From: Candidatus Neomicrothrix sp. UBA2983
GTDB lineage: Bacteria > Actinomycetota > Acidimicrobiia > Acidimicrobiales > MedAcidi-G1
Length of the DNA: 62,656 nucleotides
NCBI GenBank assembly: GCA_002346745.1
Contig: DEAL01000026.1
Coordinates: 1-62,656 of the forward strand
Reading direction: 5' to 3'
This document shows, in pieces, positions 14,494 to 23,709 of the stretch. A model generated the notes under the pieces. It was not told where the DNA came from. It did no database searches and was given only the letters and a program-made list of their open reading frames with translations. A program made the translations under genes and the position numbers. Within the stretch, counting starts at the first letter, position 1; each line of letters begins with the position of its first letter.

Positions 14494-15753
14494 GTGTCGG
14501 TCGTCGTCGTCGGCCTGAACCACCGCACCGTGCCGCTCGAGTTGCTCGAGCGCATGACGGTTCCCGCCTCCCGCCTCCCGAAGACGCTGGCCGACCTCGC
14601 CGCGCGCGAGAACGTCACCGAGGCAGTGGTGCTCTCCACCTGCAATCGCATCGAGGTCTACGCCTACTGCGAGAAGTTCCACGGCGGCTACCAGGACATC
14701 CGCGAGTCCCTCGAGGACGTCTCGCACGTGCCGCCCGAGGAGTTCAGCGACCACCTGACCTGCCTCTACGACGGCGACGCCGCCCGCCACCTCTTCGCCG
14801 TGGCGTCGGGCCTCGACTCGGCCGTCATCGGCGAGCACGAGATCCTCGGCCAGGTCCGCTCCTCGTGGGAGACGGCCGCCGCCGAGGGCAGCGTCGGACC
14901 GGTGCTCAACCCGCTGTTCCGCCACGCCCTCGAGGTCGGCAAGCGGGTCCGCACCGAGACCGCCATCTCCCGCAACATCACGTCCGTGTCCCAGGCGGCC
15001 GTCGCCATGGCCGACGAGCGCCTCGGCGGCCTCGCCGGCCGACGTGTGCTGGTCGTCGGCGCCGGCGAGATGGGCGAGGGCCTGGCTCGGGCGCTGCACG
15101 GTGGCGGCGTCACCGAGATCCTCGTCGCCAATCGCACCTGGGAGCGCGCCGAGGACATGGCCACCCGCCTCAACGGCACCGCCGTTCGACTGGACGAACT
15201 GCCGCGCCACCTCGCCGAGGTCGACGTCCTCCTCACCTCCACCGGCGCCTCGTCGGTGATCCTCGAGCACGGCGACCTGGCGTCCGTCGTCGGCAAGCGC
15301 AACGGCCGCAACCTGCTGATCGTCGACATCGCCGTCCCCCGCGACGTCGACCCTGCCGCCTCCGAACTCGACGGCGTCACCTTGCTCGACATGGATGACC
15401 TGCGGGCCTTCGCCGAGGTGGCCCTGGCCGAACGGCGCCGGGAGATCACCGCCGTACAGGCCATCGTGGACGCCGAGTTGGACCGCTACGTCGACGAGTC
15501 CACCGCCCGATCGGTCGCACCGCTGGTCGCCGCACTGCGTGTCCGTGCCGAGGAGGTCCGCTCCGGAGAGCTCGACCGCCTGTCCGGCCGCCTCGGCGAA
15601 CTCGACGACCGCCAGCGCGAGGTGGTCGAGGCACTGGCCGCCGGCATCGTCGGCAAGCTCCTCCACGAGCCCACCGTCCGGCTCAAGGACGCCGCCGGCA
15701 CCGCCCGGGGCGAGCGCCTGGCCGAGGCGCTGCGCGACCTCTACGACCTCTAG
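14494..15753 (+). CDS. hemA: Glutamyl-tRNA reductase
   Basis: 419 aa. It reduces glutamyl-tRNA(Glu) with NADPH to glutamate-1-semialdehyde, the first committed step of C5-pathway tetrapyrrole synthesis. GLNHRTVPLELLER (about residues 7-20) and the catalytic Cys50 within STCNRIEVY are canonical. HLFAVASGLDSAVIGEHEILGQV follows near residue 97, and the NADPH domain has VLVVGAGEMGEG near residue 186. The C-terminal dimerisation helix is present. GTG start preceded by the SD AGGAGG. It is the first of five heme genes and lies behind rex, so heme supply is likely tied to redox state. Confidence 0.96.
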   Translation: MSVVVVGLNHRTVPLELLERMTVPASRLPKTLADLAARENVTEAVVLSTCNRIEVYAYCEKFHGGYQDIRESLEDVSHVPPEEFSDHLTCLYDGDAARHLFAVASGLDSAVIGEHEILGQVRSSWETAAAEGSVGPVLNPLFRHALEVGKRVRTETAISRNITSVSQAAVAMADERLGGLAGRRVLVVGAGEMGEGLARALHGGGVTEILVANRTWERAEDMATRLNGTAVRLDELPRHLAEVDVLLTSTGASSVILEHGDLASVVGKRNGRNLLIVDIAVPRDVDPAASELDGVTLLDMDDLRAFAEVALAERRREITAVQAIVDAELDRYVDESTARSVAPLVAALRVRAEEVRSGELDRLSGRLGELDDRQREVVEALAAGIVGKLLHEPTVRLKDAAGTARGERLAEALRDLYDL

Positions 15754-15786
15754 GCCGCCGGCCGGATCCTGGACCGGAGCAGCGCC

Positions 15787-16680
15787 ATGCGGATCCGGGC
15801 CGCCACCCGGGGCAGCCCCCTCGCCCGCTGGCAGGCCCAACACGTCGCCGACCTCCTGACGGCTGCCGGCGCGGACGCCGTCGACCTGGTCATCGTCGAG
15901 ACCACCGGCGACCTCGACCGCACCACCCCGCTCGAGCAACTCGGCGGCCAGGGCGTCTTCGTGAAGGAGGTGCAGGCGGCGGTGCTCGACGGTCGGGCCG
16001 ACGTCGCCGTCCACTCCGCCAAGGACCTGCCGGCGGCGACCCCCGAGGGGCTCGTGCTGGCGGCCGTGCCCGGGCGGGGCGACCCCCGCGACGCCCTCGT
16101 GGGCGCCCGTTGGGCCGACCTGCCCGAGGGGGCGACGGTCGCCACCGGCTCCATTCGGCGTCGGGCCCACCTTGCCCACCGTCGGCCCGACCTGCGCTTT
16201 GCCGGCCTTCGGGGCAACATCGCCACCCGCCTGGCGAAGGCCGTCGAGTTCGACGCCGTGGTCGTGGCGATGGCGGCCCTTGACCGGCTGGGCCTGGCGT
16301 CGGACGTGGTCGACCCGCTCGATCCCGACGTGCTGCTGCCCCAGGTCGGCCAGGGGGCGCTGGCCCTCGAGTGCCGGACCGACGACGACGCCACCCTCGA
16401 GCTGCTCGCCCGGATCGAGGACCCCGACGCCCGCCGGGCCGTCGACGCCGAGCGCGGCTTCCTCGCCGAACTGGGCGCCGGCTGCGACCTCCCGATCGCC
16501 GCGCACGCCACGGTGCGACCCGACGGTGCCGTCGAGCTCACCGCCGCCCTGTCATCGTCCGACGGCGACGTGCTGCTGGTGGACGGCCGATCCGGCAACG
16601 ACCCCGAGGCGCTGGGTCGAGCCGCCGCCCGCCACCTGCTCGACGAGCGCAGCGGATCCGACCTGCTGGGGCGGGCATGA
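15787..16680 (+). CDS. hemC: Porphobilinogen deaminase (hydroxymethylbilane synthase)
   Basis: 297 aa. It polymerises four porphobilinogens into hydroxymethylbilane. ATRGSPLARWQAQHV (about residues 6-20), HSAKDLPAATPEGLVLAAV near residue 77 and TGSIRRRAHLAHRRPDL near residue 120 are family motifs; the dipyrromethane-cofactor Cys233 sits in GAGCDLPIAA. The stop overlaps the hemD start (ATGA), indicating coupled translation. Confidence 0.96.
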   Translation: MRIRAATRGSPLARWQAQHVADLLTAAGADAVDLVIVETTGDLDRTTPLEQLGGQGVFVKEVQAAVLDGRADVAVHSAKDLPAATPEGLVLAAVPGRGDPRDALVGARWADLPEGATVATGSIRRRAHLAHRRPDLRFAGLRGNIATRLAKAVEFDAVVVAMAALDRLGLASDVVDPLDPDVLLPQVGQGALALECRTDDDATLELLARIEDPDARRAVDAERGFLAELGAGCDLPIAAHATVRPDGAVELTAALSSSDGDVLLVDGRSGNDPEALGRAAARHLLDERSGSDLLGRA

Positions 16681-17417
16681 GCGAGCTGCTCCTCGCCGGC
16701 CGCACCGTCGTCGTCACCCGGGCCACCGACCAGGCCGGCAGCCTCACCGTCGCACTCGAGGCCGAGGGAGCCACGGTCGTCGAGCTGCCGGTGGTCGCCA
16801 TCGCCGAGCCGGTCGACGGGGGCGCTGCCCTCGACGCGGCGCTGGCCGGCATCGCAGGCTGCGACTGGGTGGTCGTCACCTCCCCGAACGGCGCCCGCAG
16901 GGTCGTCGACCGCCTCGGTGGCGGGGTGCCGGCAGCAACCCGCTTCGCCGCCGTCGGCCCCAAGACCGCCGCCCCGCTCGTCGACGCCGGAATTCCCGTC
17001 GACCTGGTGCCCGACCGGGCCGTCGCCGAGTCCCTGCTCGAGGCCTTTCCGGCACCGCCCCCCGACGGCGGCCGGGTGCTCCTGACCCGGGCCGAGGTCG
17101 CCCGCGACGTCCTGCCCGACGGGCTGCGGGCCGCCGGCTGGGAGGTCGACGTCGTCGTCGCCTATCGAAACGTCGAGCCCGACGTCGACCCCGACGTGCT
17201 CGCCGCCGCCCGTGCCGCCGACGCCGTCGCCTTCACCGCCGAGTCCACGGTCCGGCGCTACACCGCCCTCGCCGGCGGGCCGACCCCGGCCGATGCCGTC
17301 TGCATCGGGCCGATCAGCGCCGCCGCCGCCCGGGAACTCGGCTACCGGGCCGTCGAGGCCGAACCGCACTCCGTCGACGGCCTGGTCGCCGCCGCCTGCG
17401 CCTGGGCCACCGGCTGA
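16677..17417 (+). CDS. hemD: Uroporphyrinogen-III synthase
   Basis: 246 aa. It closes and inverts ring D of hydroxymethylbilane to give uroporphyrinogen III. The two-domain HemD fold is recognisable from TVVVTRATDQAGSL (about residues 10-23), VVTSPNGARRVVDRL near residue 64, AVGPKTA near residue 93, FTAESTVRRY near residue 184 and the end motif CIGPISAAAARELGYRAVEAE (interrupted by no gaps, near residue 204). ATG 16677 overlaps the hemC stop; the longer open frame upstream lies within hemC. It is a stand-alone synthase, not fused to a methyltransferase domain as in many actinobacteria. Confidence 0.93.
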   Translation: MSELLLAGRTVVVTRATDQAGSLTVALEAEGATVVELPVVAIAEPVDGGAALDAALAGIAGCDWVVVTSPNGARRVVDRLGGGVPAATRFAAVGPKTAAPLVDAGIPVDLVPDRAVAESLLEAFPAPPPDGGRVLLTRAEVARDVLPDGLRAAGWEVDVVVAYRNVEPDVDPDVLAAARAADAVAFTAESTVRRYTALAGGPTPADAVCIGPISAAAARELGYRAVEAEPHSVDGLVAAACAWATG

Positions 17418-17439
17418 GGGACCGCGGACCGCCCCTCCG

Positions 17440-17445
17440 TAGGCT
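17440..17445 (+). promoter_or_regulatory. -10-like TAGGCT of hemB (leaderless)
   Basis: TAGGCT is followed by 7 nt and the GTG at 17453, suggesting an internal promoter for hemB-hemL inside the heme cluster. Confidence 0.45.
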
Positions 17446-17452
17446 CTCCGGC

Positions 17453-18436
17453 GTGATGTTCCCTGAGCGCCGGCTCCGCCGCCTGCGCCGTACCGCCCCG
17501 CTGCGCCGCCTCGTCGCCGAGGCCCGACTCTCCGTCGACGACCTCGTGGCACCCCTGTTCGTGCGCGAGGGCATCGACGACCCCCAGCCGGTGGCGTCGC
17601 TGCCGGGCGTCGTCCAGCACACCCGGGCCAGCCTCCGCTCCGAGGTGGCCGCCCTGCGCGACCTCGGCGTCCCGGCCGTGATCCTCTTCGGCGTCCCCGC
17701 CCGCAAGGACCCCGAGGGCTCCGAGGCGTGGAACCCCGACGGCATCGTCCAGGTGGCCCTCCGCGACCTGCGCGACGAGGTCGGCGACGACGTCGTCCTC
17801 ATGGCCGACCTGTGCGTCGACGAGTACACCGACCACGGCCACTGCGGGATCCTCGACGGCCACGGCAGCGTCGACAACGACGCCACCCTCGAGCTCTACC
17901 AGCGGGCCGCCGTCGCCCAGGCCGACGCCGGCGCCGACGTGTGCGCCCCCTCCGGGATGATGGACGGACAGGTGGCCGCCATCCGCGCCGCCCTCGACGG
18001 ATCCGGCCACGACGGCACCGCGATCCTCGCCTACGCCGCCAAGTACGCCTCCGCCCTCTACGGCCCGTTCCGCGACGCCGTCGACGTGCAGATCGTCGGC
18101 GGCGGGGACCGCAAGGGCTACCAGCAGGACCCCGCCAACGCCCGCGAGGCGCTCGAGGAGATCCGCACCGACATCGCCGAGGGCGCCGACATGGTGATGG
18201 TCAAGCCGGCGCTCGCCTACCTCGACGTCATCGCCCGGGCCCGGGCCGAGGTCGACGTGCCGCTGGCCGCCTACCACGTCAGCGGCGAGTACGCCATGCT
18301 CCGGGCCGCTGCCGCCAACGGCTGGATCGACGGCGACGCCGTCGCCCTCGAGTTGCTGCTGGCGATCAGGCGGGCCGGCGCCGACTTCGTGCTCACCTAC
18401 CTCGCCCGCAGCGCTGCCGAGGCCCTCGCCGGGTGA
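17453..18436 (+). CDS. hemB: Delta-aminolevulinic acid dehydratase (porphobilinogen synthase)
   Basis: About 327 aa. It condenses two 5-aminolevulinates into porphobilinogen. The catalytic lysines lie in YAAKYASALYGPFR and MVKPALAYLD. The metal-binding stretch reads ADLCVDEYTDHGHCG: the first and third cysteines of the zinc triad (E. coli form CFCEYTSHGHC) are kept, but the middle one is Asp, an intermediate between zinc- and magnesium-type enzymes. GTG 17453 fits the leaderless spacing; ATG 17456, next codon, is the alternative. It lies between hemD and hemL. Confidence 0.95.
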   Translation: MMFPERRLRRLRRTAPLRRLVAEARLSVDDLVAPLFVREGIDDPQPVASLPGVVQHTRASLRSEVAALRDLGVPAVILFGVPARKDPEGSEAWNPDGIVQVALRDLRDEVGDDVVLMADLCVDEYTDHGHCGILDGHGSVDNDATLELYQRAAVAQADAGADVCAPSGMMDGQVAAIRAALDGSGHDGTAILAYAAKYASALYGPFRDAVDVQIVGGGDRKGYQQDPANAREALEEIRTDIAEGADMVMVKPALAYLDVIARARAEVDVPLAAYHVSGEYAMLRAAAANGWIDGDAVALELLLAIRRAGADFVLTYLARSAAEALAG

Positions 18437-18443
18437 GGCCCGC

Positions 18444-19715
18444 GTGAGTCGAAACGAGGCGCTCTTCGAGCGGGCGGTGCGGGTCATCCCCGGCGGCGTC
18501 AACTCGCCGGTGCGTGCCTTCGGGTCGGTCGGCGGCACCCCCTACTTCGTCGACCGTGCCGAGGGCCCGTACGTCTTCGACGCCGATGGCCGCCGCTACA
18601 TCGACTACGTCCAGTCCTACGGCCCCGGGATCCTCGGCCACGCCCACCCGAAGGTCGTCGAGGCGGTCGTGGCCGCCGCCGCCGACGGCACCACGTACGG
18701 CGCCCCCACCGAGGCCGAGGTGGTCCTGGCCGAGATGGTCGCCGACCGCATCGCCGGCCTCGAGTCGGTGCGATTCGTGTCCAGCGGCACCGAGGCCACC
18801 ATGTCGGCCATCCGCCTCGCCCGCGGCGCCACCGGCCGGGACCGGATCGTCAAGTTCGCCGGCTGCTACCACGGCCATGGCGACGCCCTCCTCGCCACCG
18901 GCGGCAGCGGCGTCGCCAACCAGGGTCTCTCGGGCTGCGACGGCGTGACCGCCGGCGCCGTCGCCGACACGGTCGTCGCCCCCTACAACCGCGTGCCCGA
19001 CCTCGACGAGACGGTCGCCGCCGTCGTGGTCGAGCCGGTCGCCGCCAACATGGGTCTCGTGGCCCCGGTCCCCGGCTTCCTCGAGGGCCTCCGGGCCGCC
19101 TGCGAGGCCGCCGGCGCCCTGCTGGTCTTCGACGAGGTCATCACCGGGTTCCGCCTCGCCTGCGGCGGCGCCACCGACCACTTCGGCGTCACGCCCGACC
19201 TGTGGTGCTTCGGCAAGGTCGTCGGCGGCGGCCTCCCGGTCGGCGCCTTCGGCGGCCGCTGGGACGTCATGGAGCACCTGGCCCCGCTGGGCGGCGTCTA
19301 CCAGGGTGGCACCCTGTCGGGGAACCCCCTGGCCATGGCCGCCGGCCGGGCCACCCTCGAACTGCTCGACGCCGACGCCCACGCCCGCCTCGAGGCCACT
19401 GCCACCCGCCTGGCCGACGGCCTCGCCGCCTCCTTCACCGGCGCCGGGCTCGAGTCGGTCCTGCCGAGGGTCGGCTCACTGCTGGGCGTCTTCTTCGGCC
19501 CGACCGCCCCGACCGACTTCGACGAGGCGCAGGCGATCGCCGGCAACGGCATGTACCCGAAGGTGTTCCACGCCCTCCTCGAGCGCGGCGTGGCGCTCGC
19601 CCCCGGCGCCTACGAGGCGCTGTTCCCGAGCCTCGCCCACGACGACGAGGTCGTCGACGCCACGCTCGCCATCGCCGCCGACGCCGCCGCCGCCGTGGCG
19701 GCCGAACTGGACTGA
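18444..19715 (+). CDS. hemL: Glutamate-1-semialdehyde 2,1-aminomutase
   Basis: 423 aa. This PLP enzyme makes 5-aminolevulinate from glutamate-1-semialdehyde, the product of HemA. VIPGGVNSPVRAFGSVGGTP (near residues 13-32) is the diagnostic HemL start; SSGTEATMSAIRLARG near residue 113 binds the PLP phosphate. FDEVITGFR near residue 229 contains the cofactor Asp, and Lys258 in CFGKVVGGG forms the Schiff base. GTG start 7 nt after hemB. It completes the C5 pathway to uroporphyrinogen III within one cluster. Confidence 0.96.
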   Translation: MSRNEALFERAVRVIPGGVNSPVRAFGSVGGTPYFVDRAEGPYVFDADGRRYIDYVQSYGPGILGHAHPKVVEAVVAAAADGTTYGAPTEAEVVLAEMVADRIAGLESVRFVSSGTEATMSAIRLARGATGRDRIVKFAGCYHGHGDALLATGGSGVANQGLSGCDGVTAGAVADTVVAPYNRVPDLDETVAAVVVEPVAANMGLVAPVPGFLEGLRAACEAAGALLVFDEVITGFRLACGGATDHFGVTPDLWCFGKVVGGGLPVGAFGGRWDVMEHLAPLGGVYQGGTLSGNPLAMAAGRATLELLDADAHARLEATATRLADGLAASFTGAGLESVLPRVGSLLGVFFGPTAPTDFDEAQAIAGNGMYPKVFHALLERGVALAPGAYEALFPSLAHDDEVVDATLAIAADAAAAVAAELD

Positions 19716-19731
19716 CCGGCGCGAACCGGGC

Positions 19732-21333
19732 TCAGCCCCCGCGCAACTCCCGGTAGCGGCGCACCAGTGGCGCCGCCGGCTCGTCCCGCACCTCGCCGCC
19801 GGCCAGCAGGTCGGCGAACCGGGTCGCCAACTGCTTGCCGAGTTCCACGCCCCACTGGTCGAACGGGTTGATCCCCCAGATGGCGGCCTGCACCACGGTG
19901 CGGTGCTCGTAGAGGGCGACCAACTGGCCGAGGGCGGCGGGGGAGAGTTCCGGCAGGAGGATGACCGTCGACGGCCGGTCGCCGGGGAACGCCTGGTGGG
20001 CGACCCGTTCGGGCGGCGTGCCGAGTGCCGCCGTCTCGGCCTCGGTGCGGCCGAATGCCAGCGCCTCGGCCTGTGCCAGCAGGTTCGCCATGAACAGGTC
20101 GTGGTGTGCGCCCCGCGGGTCGGCCACCGGCCGGGCTACGCCGACCAGGTCGACGGGCACGACGTCGGTGCCCTGGTGCAGCAGTTGGAAGAAGGCGTGC
20201 TGGGCGTCGGTGCCGGGTGCGCCGAACACGACCGCTCCCGTCGGCCCCTCGACCGGCGACCCGTCGGCGGCGACCTGCTTGCCGAGGCTCTCCATCATGA
20301 GTTGCTGGAGGTGCGCCGGCAGGTTGCGCAGCCCGTCGGCGTAGGGGACGACGGCGAGGGCGGTCGCCCCGAGGAACGAGCGGTGCCAGACGTCGAGCAG
20401 GCCGAGCAGCACCGGCACGTTGGACTCCACGGGCGCCTCGCCGAGGTGCCGGTCGACGGCGTGCATGCCGGCCAGCAGGTCGGCGAAGGCGTCGGGGCCG
20501 ATGGCGGCCATGAGCGCCAGGCCGGCTGCCGAGGCCAGCGAGAAGCGCCCGCCCACGGTGTCCGGCAGAGCAAGCACCAGGTCGGGGTCGATGCCGCGGG
20601 CCTCGGCCAGGGACGGCACCGCCGTCACGGCGGCGACGTGCCGGGAGAGGTCGTTGCCGACCCCGGCCCGCAGCCAGTCGGTGGCGGTGTCGAGGGCGAC
20701 CATCGTCTCGGGCGTCGTGAACGACTTGGAGCACGCCACGACGAGCGTGGCCGCCGGGTCGAGTCCGGCGAGGGCGTCGCCGACGGCGGCACCGTCGAGG
20801 CTGGCGGTGAAGCGAACCTCGACGTCGGGGTGGGCGAGGTGGCCGAGCGCCTCGTGGGCCATGGCCGGTCCGAGGTGGGAGCCGCCGATGCCGAGGTTGA
20901 CGACCGCCCGGATCGGCGCTCCGGTGGCCCCGGTGCGGGTGCCGGCCCGGATGCCGTCAGCCAGGTCGGCCATGCGGTCGAACCCGGCGAGGCCGTCGGG
21001 GGCGCGCTGGGCGGCGTGCGTGGCGGCTCGCCCCTCGGTGGGGTTGACCTCCACGCCGGCCAGCATCCGCGCGCAGAAGTCGGGCACGTCGCGCTGGCGA
21101 GCCAGGTCGGCGAGGGCGCCCAGCACCTCGTCGTCGACGGGCTGGCGCGACCAGTCGACCCACAGGTCGCCGACCGCGCCCGACAGCCGAGCGGCCCGGT
21201 CGGGGTCGTGGGCGAAGCGGTCCCGCAGCGAGGTGGCGCCGGCGTCGTCGGCCAGCGCCTCGAGCGTCGCCCAGGCCGGGGCGCTGCTCGGGGGCACCGC
21301 GGACGACGATGGGGCAGGGGTCACGGTCGCCAT
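19732..21333 (-). CDS. pgi: Glucose-6-phosphate isomerase
   Basis: 533 aa. It interconverts glucose-6-phosphate and fructose-6-phosphate in glycolysis/gluconeogenesis. The N-terminal NPTEGRAATHAAQR (about residues 91-104), NLGIGGSHLGPAMAHEAL near residue 147 and SKSFTTPETM near residue 203 are sugar-phosphate-binding segments. GGRFSLASAAGLALMAAIG near residue 254 matches PGI signature 1 (GGRFS), and NPFDQWGVELGKQLA near residue 493 matches signature 2. ATG 21333 is preceded by an SD-like GGGGAGA. It is convergent with hemL, 16 nt apart. Confidence 0.95.
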   Translation of the reverse strand: MATVTPAPSSSAVPPSSAPAWATLEALADDAGATSLRDRFAHDPDRAARLSGAVGDLWVDWSRQPVDDEVLGALADLARQRDVPDFCARMLAGVEVNPTEGRAATHAAQRAPDGLAGFDRMADLADGIRAGTRTGATGAPIRAVVNLGIGGSHLGPAMAHEALGHLAHPDVEVRFTASLDGAAVGDALAGLDPAATLVVACSKSFTTPETMVALDTATDWLRAGVGNDLSRHVAAVTAVPSLAEARGIDPDLVLALPDTVGGRFSLASAAGLALMAAIGPDAFADLLAGMHAVDRHLGEAPVESNVPVLLGLLDVWHRSFLGATALAVVPYADGLRNLPAHLQQLMMESLGKQVAADGSPVEGPTGAVVFGAPGTDAQHAFFQLLHQGTDVVPVDLVGVARPVADPRGAHHDLFMANLLAQAEALAFGRTEAETAALGTPPERVAHQAFPGDRPSTVILLPELSPAALGQLVALYEHRTVVQAAIWGINPFDQWGVELGKQLATRFADLLAGGEVRDEPAAPLVRRYRELRGG

Positions 21334-21390
21334 TCTCCCCGCAACCGCCGGTCCAATGGCGCCAATTCCCCGATCACGTCGTCGTGGGGG

Positions 21391-22677
21391 TCAGGCGGTG
21401 CCGACTTTGGTGAAGCGGTCGGGGACCAGGCGGACCACCGTGGCGATGGCCCCGTAGGCGGCCTCGGCGGCCCCGCGCTCCTCCTCCCGCAGCAGGTTCG
21501 CCATCACCCGCAGGGCCCACTCCATGAGCGGCTTCGACCGCATGCCCACGCGGGTGAGCTCGCGGATCAGGACCGGGTTGCCGATGACCTTGGCGAAGAG
21601 GCTGGCCACCTTGAAGTAGAGGCCGTACTCCTCCTCGAGCATCCCCGGGTACCGGGTCAGCACGGCGTCGTCGCCCCGGGCCGCCGCCTCGGCGACCAGG
21701 CCGGCGGCCAGGCGACCGGTCTCGTAGGCGTAGTCGATGCCCTCGCCGTTGAACGGGTTGACCGAGCCTGCGGCGTCGCCGACCACCAGCCAGTTGGGTC
21801 CGGCCTTGGGGCCGACGGAGCCGGCCATCGGCAGCCGGCCGCCCGTCGGCGGCTGTACCGGTCGGGACGGGTCGATGCCCCAGTGGTCCGGCAGCGAGTG
21901 GGCGAACTCCTCCATGAGGTGGGAGGTGTTCACCTCCTTGTAGTCCCGGAACGTGGAAAGCAGGCCGATGCCGACGTTGATGGTCCCGTTGCCGACCGGG
22001 AAGATCCAGCCGTAGCCGGGCATGGCGTTGCCCTGGCGGTCCCGCACGTCGAGGGCGCTCTCGATCCACGGGTCGTCGTGGGCAGGGCTCTCGTAGTAGG
22101 TGCGGATCGCCATGCCCATCGGGTAGCCGCGGTCGCGGGAGGTGCCGAGCGCCCGCCCGAAGCGGGAGTTGGCGCCGTCGGCCACGACGACGTAGCGGGC
22201 GAGGATCGTCGACTCCGTGTCCGAGTCCTTGTCGCGGACCACCGCGCCGGCCAGGCGACCGGCCTCGCCCCCGCCGTCCGCCTCGACGGGCCGCAGCGCC
22301 TCGGTCGCCTGGTGCAGCACGGCGCCGGCCGACACGGCGTGCTCGGCGACGAGGGCGTCGAGGTCGCAGCGTCGGACCACGTAGCCGTGGCTCGGGTAGA
22401 TGGGGTGGTTCGGCCACGCCATCTCGAGGGTGCGGCCGTGGGCGATCGTGCGCAGCCCCGAGAAGCGGTGGTACGGCTCGAGGGTGGCGGCCAGTCCCAT
22501 CTCCTCGAGCTGGTGCACCGCCCGTGGGGTCAGGCCGTCGCCGCAGGTCTTGTCGCGGGGGAAGGCCTTCTTCTCGATGACTACGACGTCGAGGCCGGCC
22601 CGGGCCGCCCAGTAGGCGGTTGCGGCACCGGCGGGGCCGCCACCGACGATGAGCAGGTCGTGGACGTGGGCGCTCAC
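21391..22677 (-). CDS. Geranylgeranyl reductase family flavoprotein (menaquinone reductase MenJ-like)
   Basis: 428 aa. The FAD Rossmann motif LLIVGGGPAGAATAYWAARAG is at residues 8-28, FPRDKTCGDGLTPRAV near residue 40 is the geranylgeranyl-reductase active-site region, and WLVVGDAAGSVNPFNGEGIDYA near residue 293 is the second FAD motif. In mycobacteria MenJ (Rv0561c) saturates an isoprene unit of menaquinone, and its location beside complex I and bc genes favours that role over lipid GGPP reduction. GTG 22677 begins the conserved region; the open frame continues to 23250 only as a shadow. A strong hairpin and a 10-G run lie directly upstream. Confidence 0.85.
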   Translation of the reverse strand: MSAHVHDLLIVGGGPAGAATAYWAARAGLDVVVIEKKAFPRDKTCGDGLTPRAVHQLEEMGLAATLEPYHRFSGLRTIAHGRTLEMAWPNHPIYPSHGYVVRRCDLDALVAEHAVSAGAVLHQATEALRPVEADGGGEAGRLAGAVVRDKDSDTESTILARYVVVADGANSRFGRALGTSRDRGYPMGMAIRTYYESPAHDDPWIESALDVRDRQGNAMPGYGWIFPVGNGTINVGIGLLSTFRDYKEVNTSHLMEEFAHSLPDHWGIDPSRPVQPPTGGRLPMAGSVGPKAGPNWLVVGDAAGSVNPFNGEGIDYAYETGRLAAGLVAEAAARGDDAVLTRYPGMLEEEYGLYFKVASLFAKVIGNPVLIRELTRVGMRSKPLMEWALRVMANLLREEERGAAEAAYGAIATVVRLVPDRFTKVGTA

Positions 22678-22694
22678 GGGCTCACCGGGGGGGG

Positions 22695-22716
22695 GGTGCG
22701 CCCGAGTGGGCGCACC
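22695..22716 (-). terminator. Hairpin between the cytochrome c gene and the geranylgeranyl reductase gene
   Basis: A perfect 9-bp stem (22695-22703 / 22708-22716) with a 4-nt loop lies 8 nt after the cytochrome stop on the minus strand. It is followed by a run of ten C on that strand (G at 22687-22696 on plus) rather than U. It may attenuate read-through or protect the upstream mRNA. The homopolymer could also cause slippage or assembly error. Confidence 0.4.
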
Positions 22717-22724
22717 GGGCACGA

Positions 22725-23471
22725 CTAGTGGTCGTCGCCCGAAACCGAGGCGAGCAGCTCCTCGACCTCGTGCGCCGTGATGGCCGCCGGGTCGAAGTAG
22801 CCGTGCAGGTCCAGGTCGTGGGCGTGGTCGATGGCGTCCGCCAGGTCGGCGTCCTCGGTGGAGCCACTCAGGCGTGCCCGCTCGTGGAGGACCACGCCGA
22901 TGAGTTCGGACTTGGTGAGCACGTCGCCCCATCCGGGCATGCCGCCCTCGACCACCCGGCCGCGGGCCGGGTCGCCGTAGGCGTTGCCGAGGCCGACCTG
23001 GTCGGAACCCTGGGCGACCCAGACGACGTGGTCGGCAACCGACGGGAAGGTGGCGAGCACCTCGCCGTCGGCGAAGGCGTAGCCGCTGCCGCCGCCGCCG
23101 GTGGCACCGTGGCAACTGGCGCAGCGGGCCGCGTAGACGTGGTCGCCCTCGGCCAGGACGCCGGTGGCCTCCTGGGGCGGGCGCTCGAGGGTGCCCACGT
23201 AGGTGAAGGCCCAGAGCGGGAGCAGCAGCAGGGCGGAGGCGGCCCACCACGGGATCTTGCGGCGGGCCCGCTCGGCGACGTGGTACGGGGCGAGGGGCTC
23301 GGGGGCGGCCTCGACGACCGGCGCCGGAGCCGCCTCTGCAGGCGCTGGGGCGGCAGCCTCGGTGGAGGCGGCGGCCTCGGCCGGTGCGTCGGCCTCGGCG
23401 GGGGCCTCGCCCGACTTGGCGGCGCGGGCGGCGGCGGCTCGCTTGAGGAGGTGCTCGGGGATCTCGGTCAA
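22725..23471 (-). CDS. Membrane-anchored monoheme cytochrome c
   Basis: 248 aa from TTG 23471. Heme-binding CASCH is at residues 117-121 and a likely Met ligand lies in GGMPGWGD near residue 158, a class I cytochrome c pattern. One membrane helix (about residues 76-95) is preceded by an Ala/Pro/Glu-rich cytoplasmic linker. The TTG start is chosen because the resulting N-terminus TEIPEHLLKRAAAARA matches that of subunit IV (MTEIPEHLRKRAEEARA) and GGAG lies about 7 nt upstream. An ATG start at 23699 would add an odd basic Arg-rich stretch over the regulatory region. It is divergent from the b6c operon and probably carries electrons from it. Confidence 0.85.
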   Translation of the reverse strand: MTEIPEHLLKRAAAARAAKSGEAPAEADAPAEAAASTEAAAPAPAEAAPAPVVEAAPEPLAPYHVAERARRKIPWWAASALLLLPLWAFTYVGTLERPPQEATGVLAEGDHVYAARCASCHGATGGGGSGYAFADGEVLATFPSVADHVVWVAQGSDQVGLGNAYGDPARGRVVEGGMPGWGDVLTKSELIGVVLHERARLSGSTEDADLADAIDHAHDLDLHGYFDPAAITAHEVEELLASVSGDDH

Positions 23472-23709
23472 CGCGGGCTCCGGGGCGACGGATTCAGTGG
23501 AAGGGTTCCGGCGGCGACGGACTCCTCTGTCGCGGACCACCGCTCGGTCTGGCGGGCAGGCTAGCGGGCACTGTAGGCGGTCCGGTGCGTCGGTGCGGAC
23601 CTCGCGACGCTCGCGTCCGGGCCGGCCGGCGACCGGTCCCGGTCGCCCCGGGCATCCGCGCCGAGGGGACGGTTTTGCCCCGGCCGCGTGGTAGAACACG
23701 TGGCCGAGA

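Noticed and set aside
23472..23699. ATG 23699 as the start of the minus-strand cytochrome c
   Set aside because: It adds an Arg/Pro-rich non-conserved stretch across the promoter region. TTG 23471 gives an N-terminus matching subunit IV.
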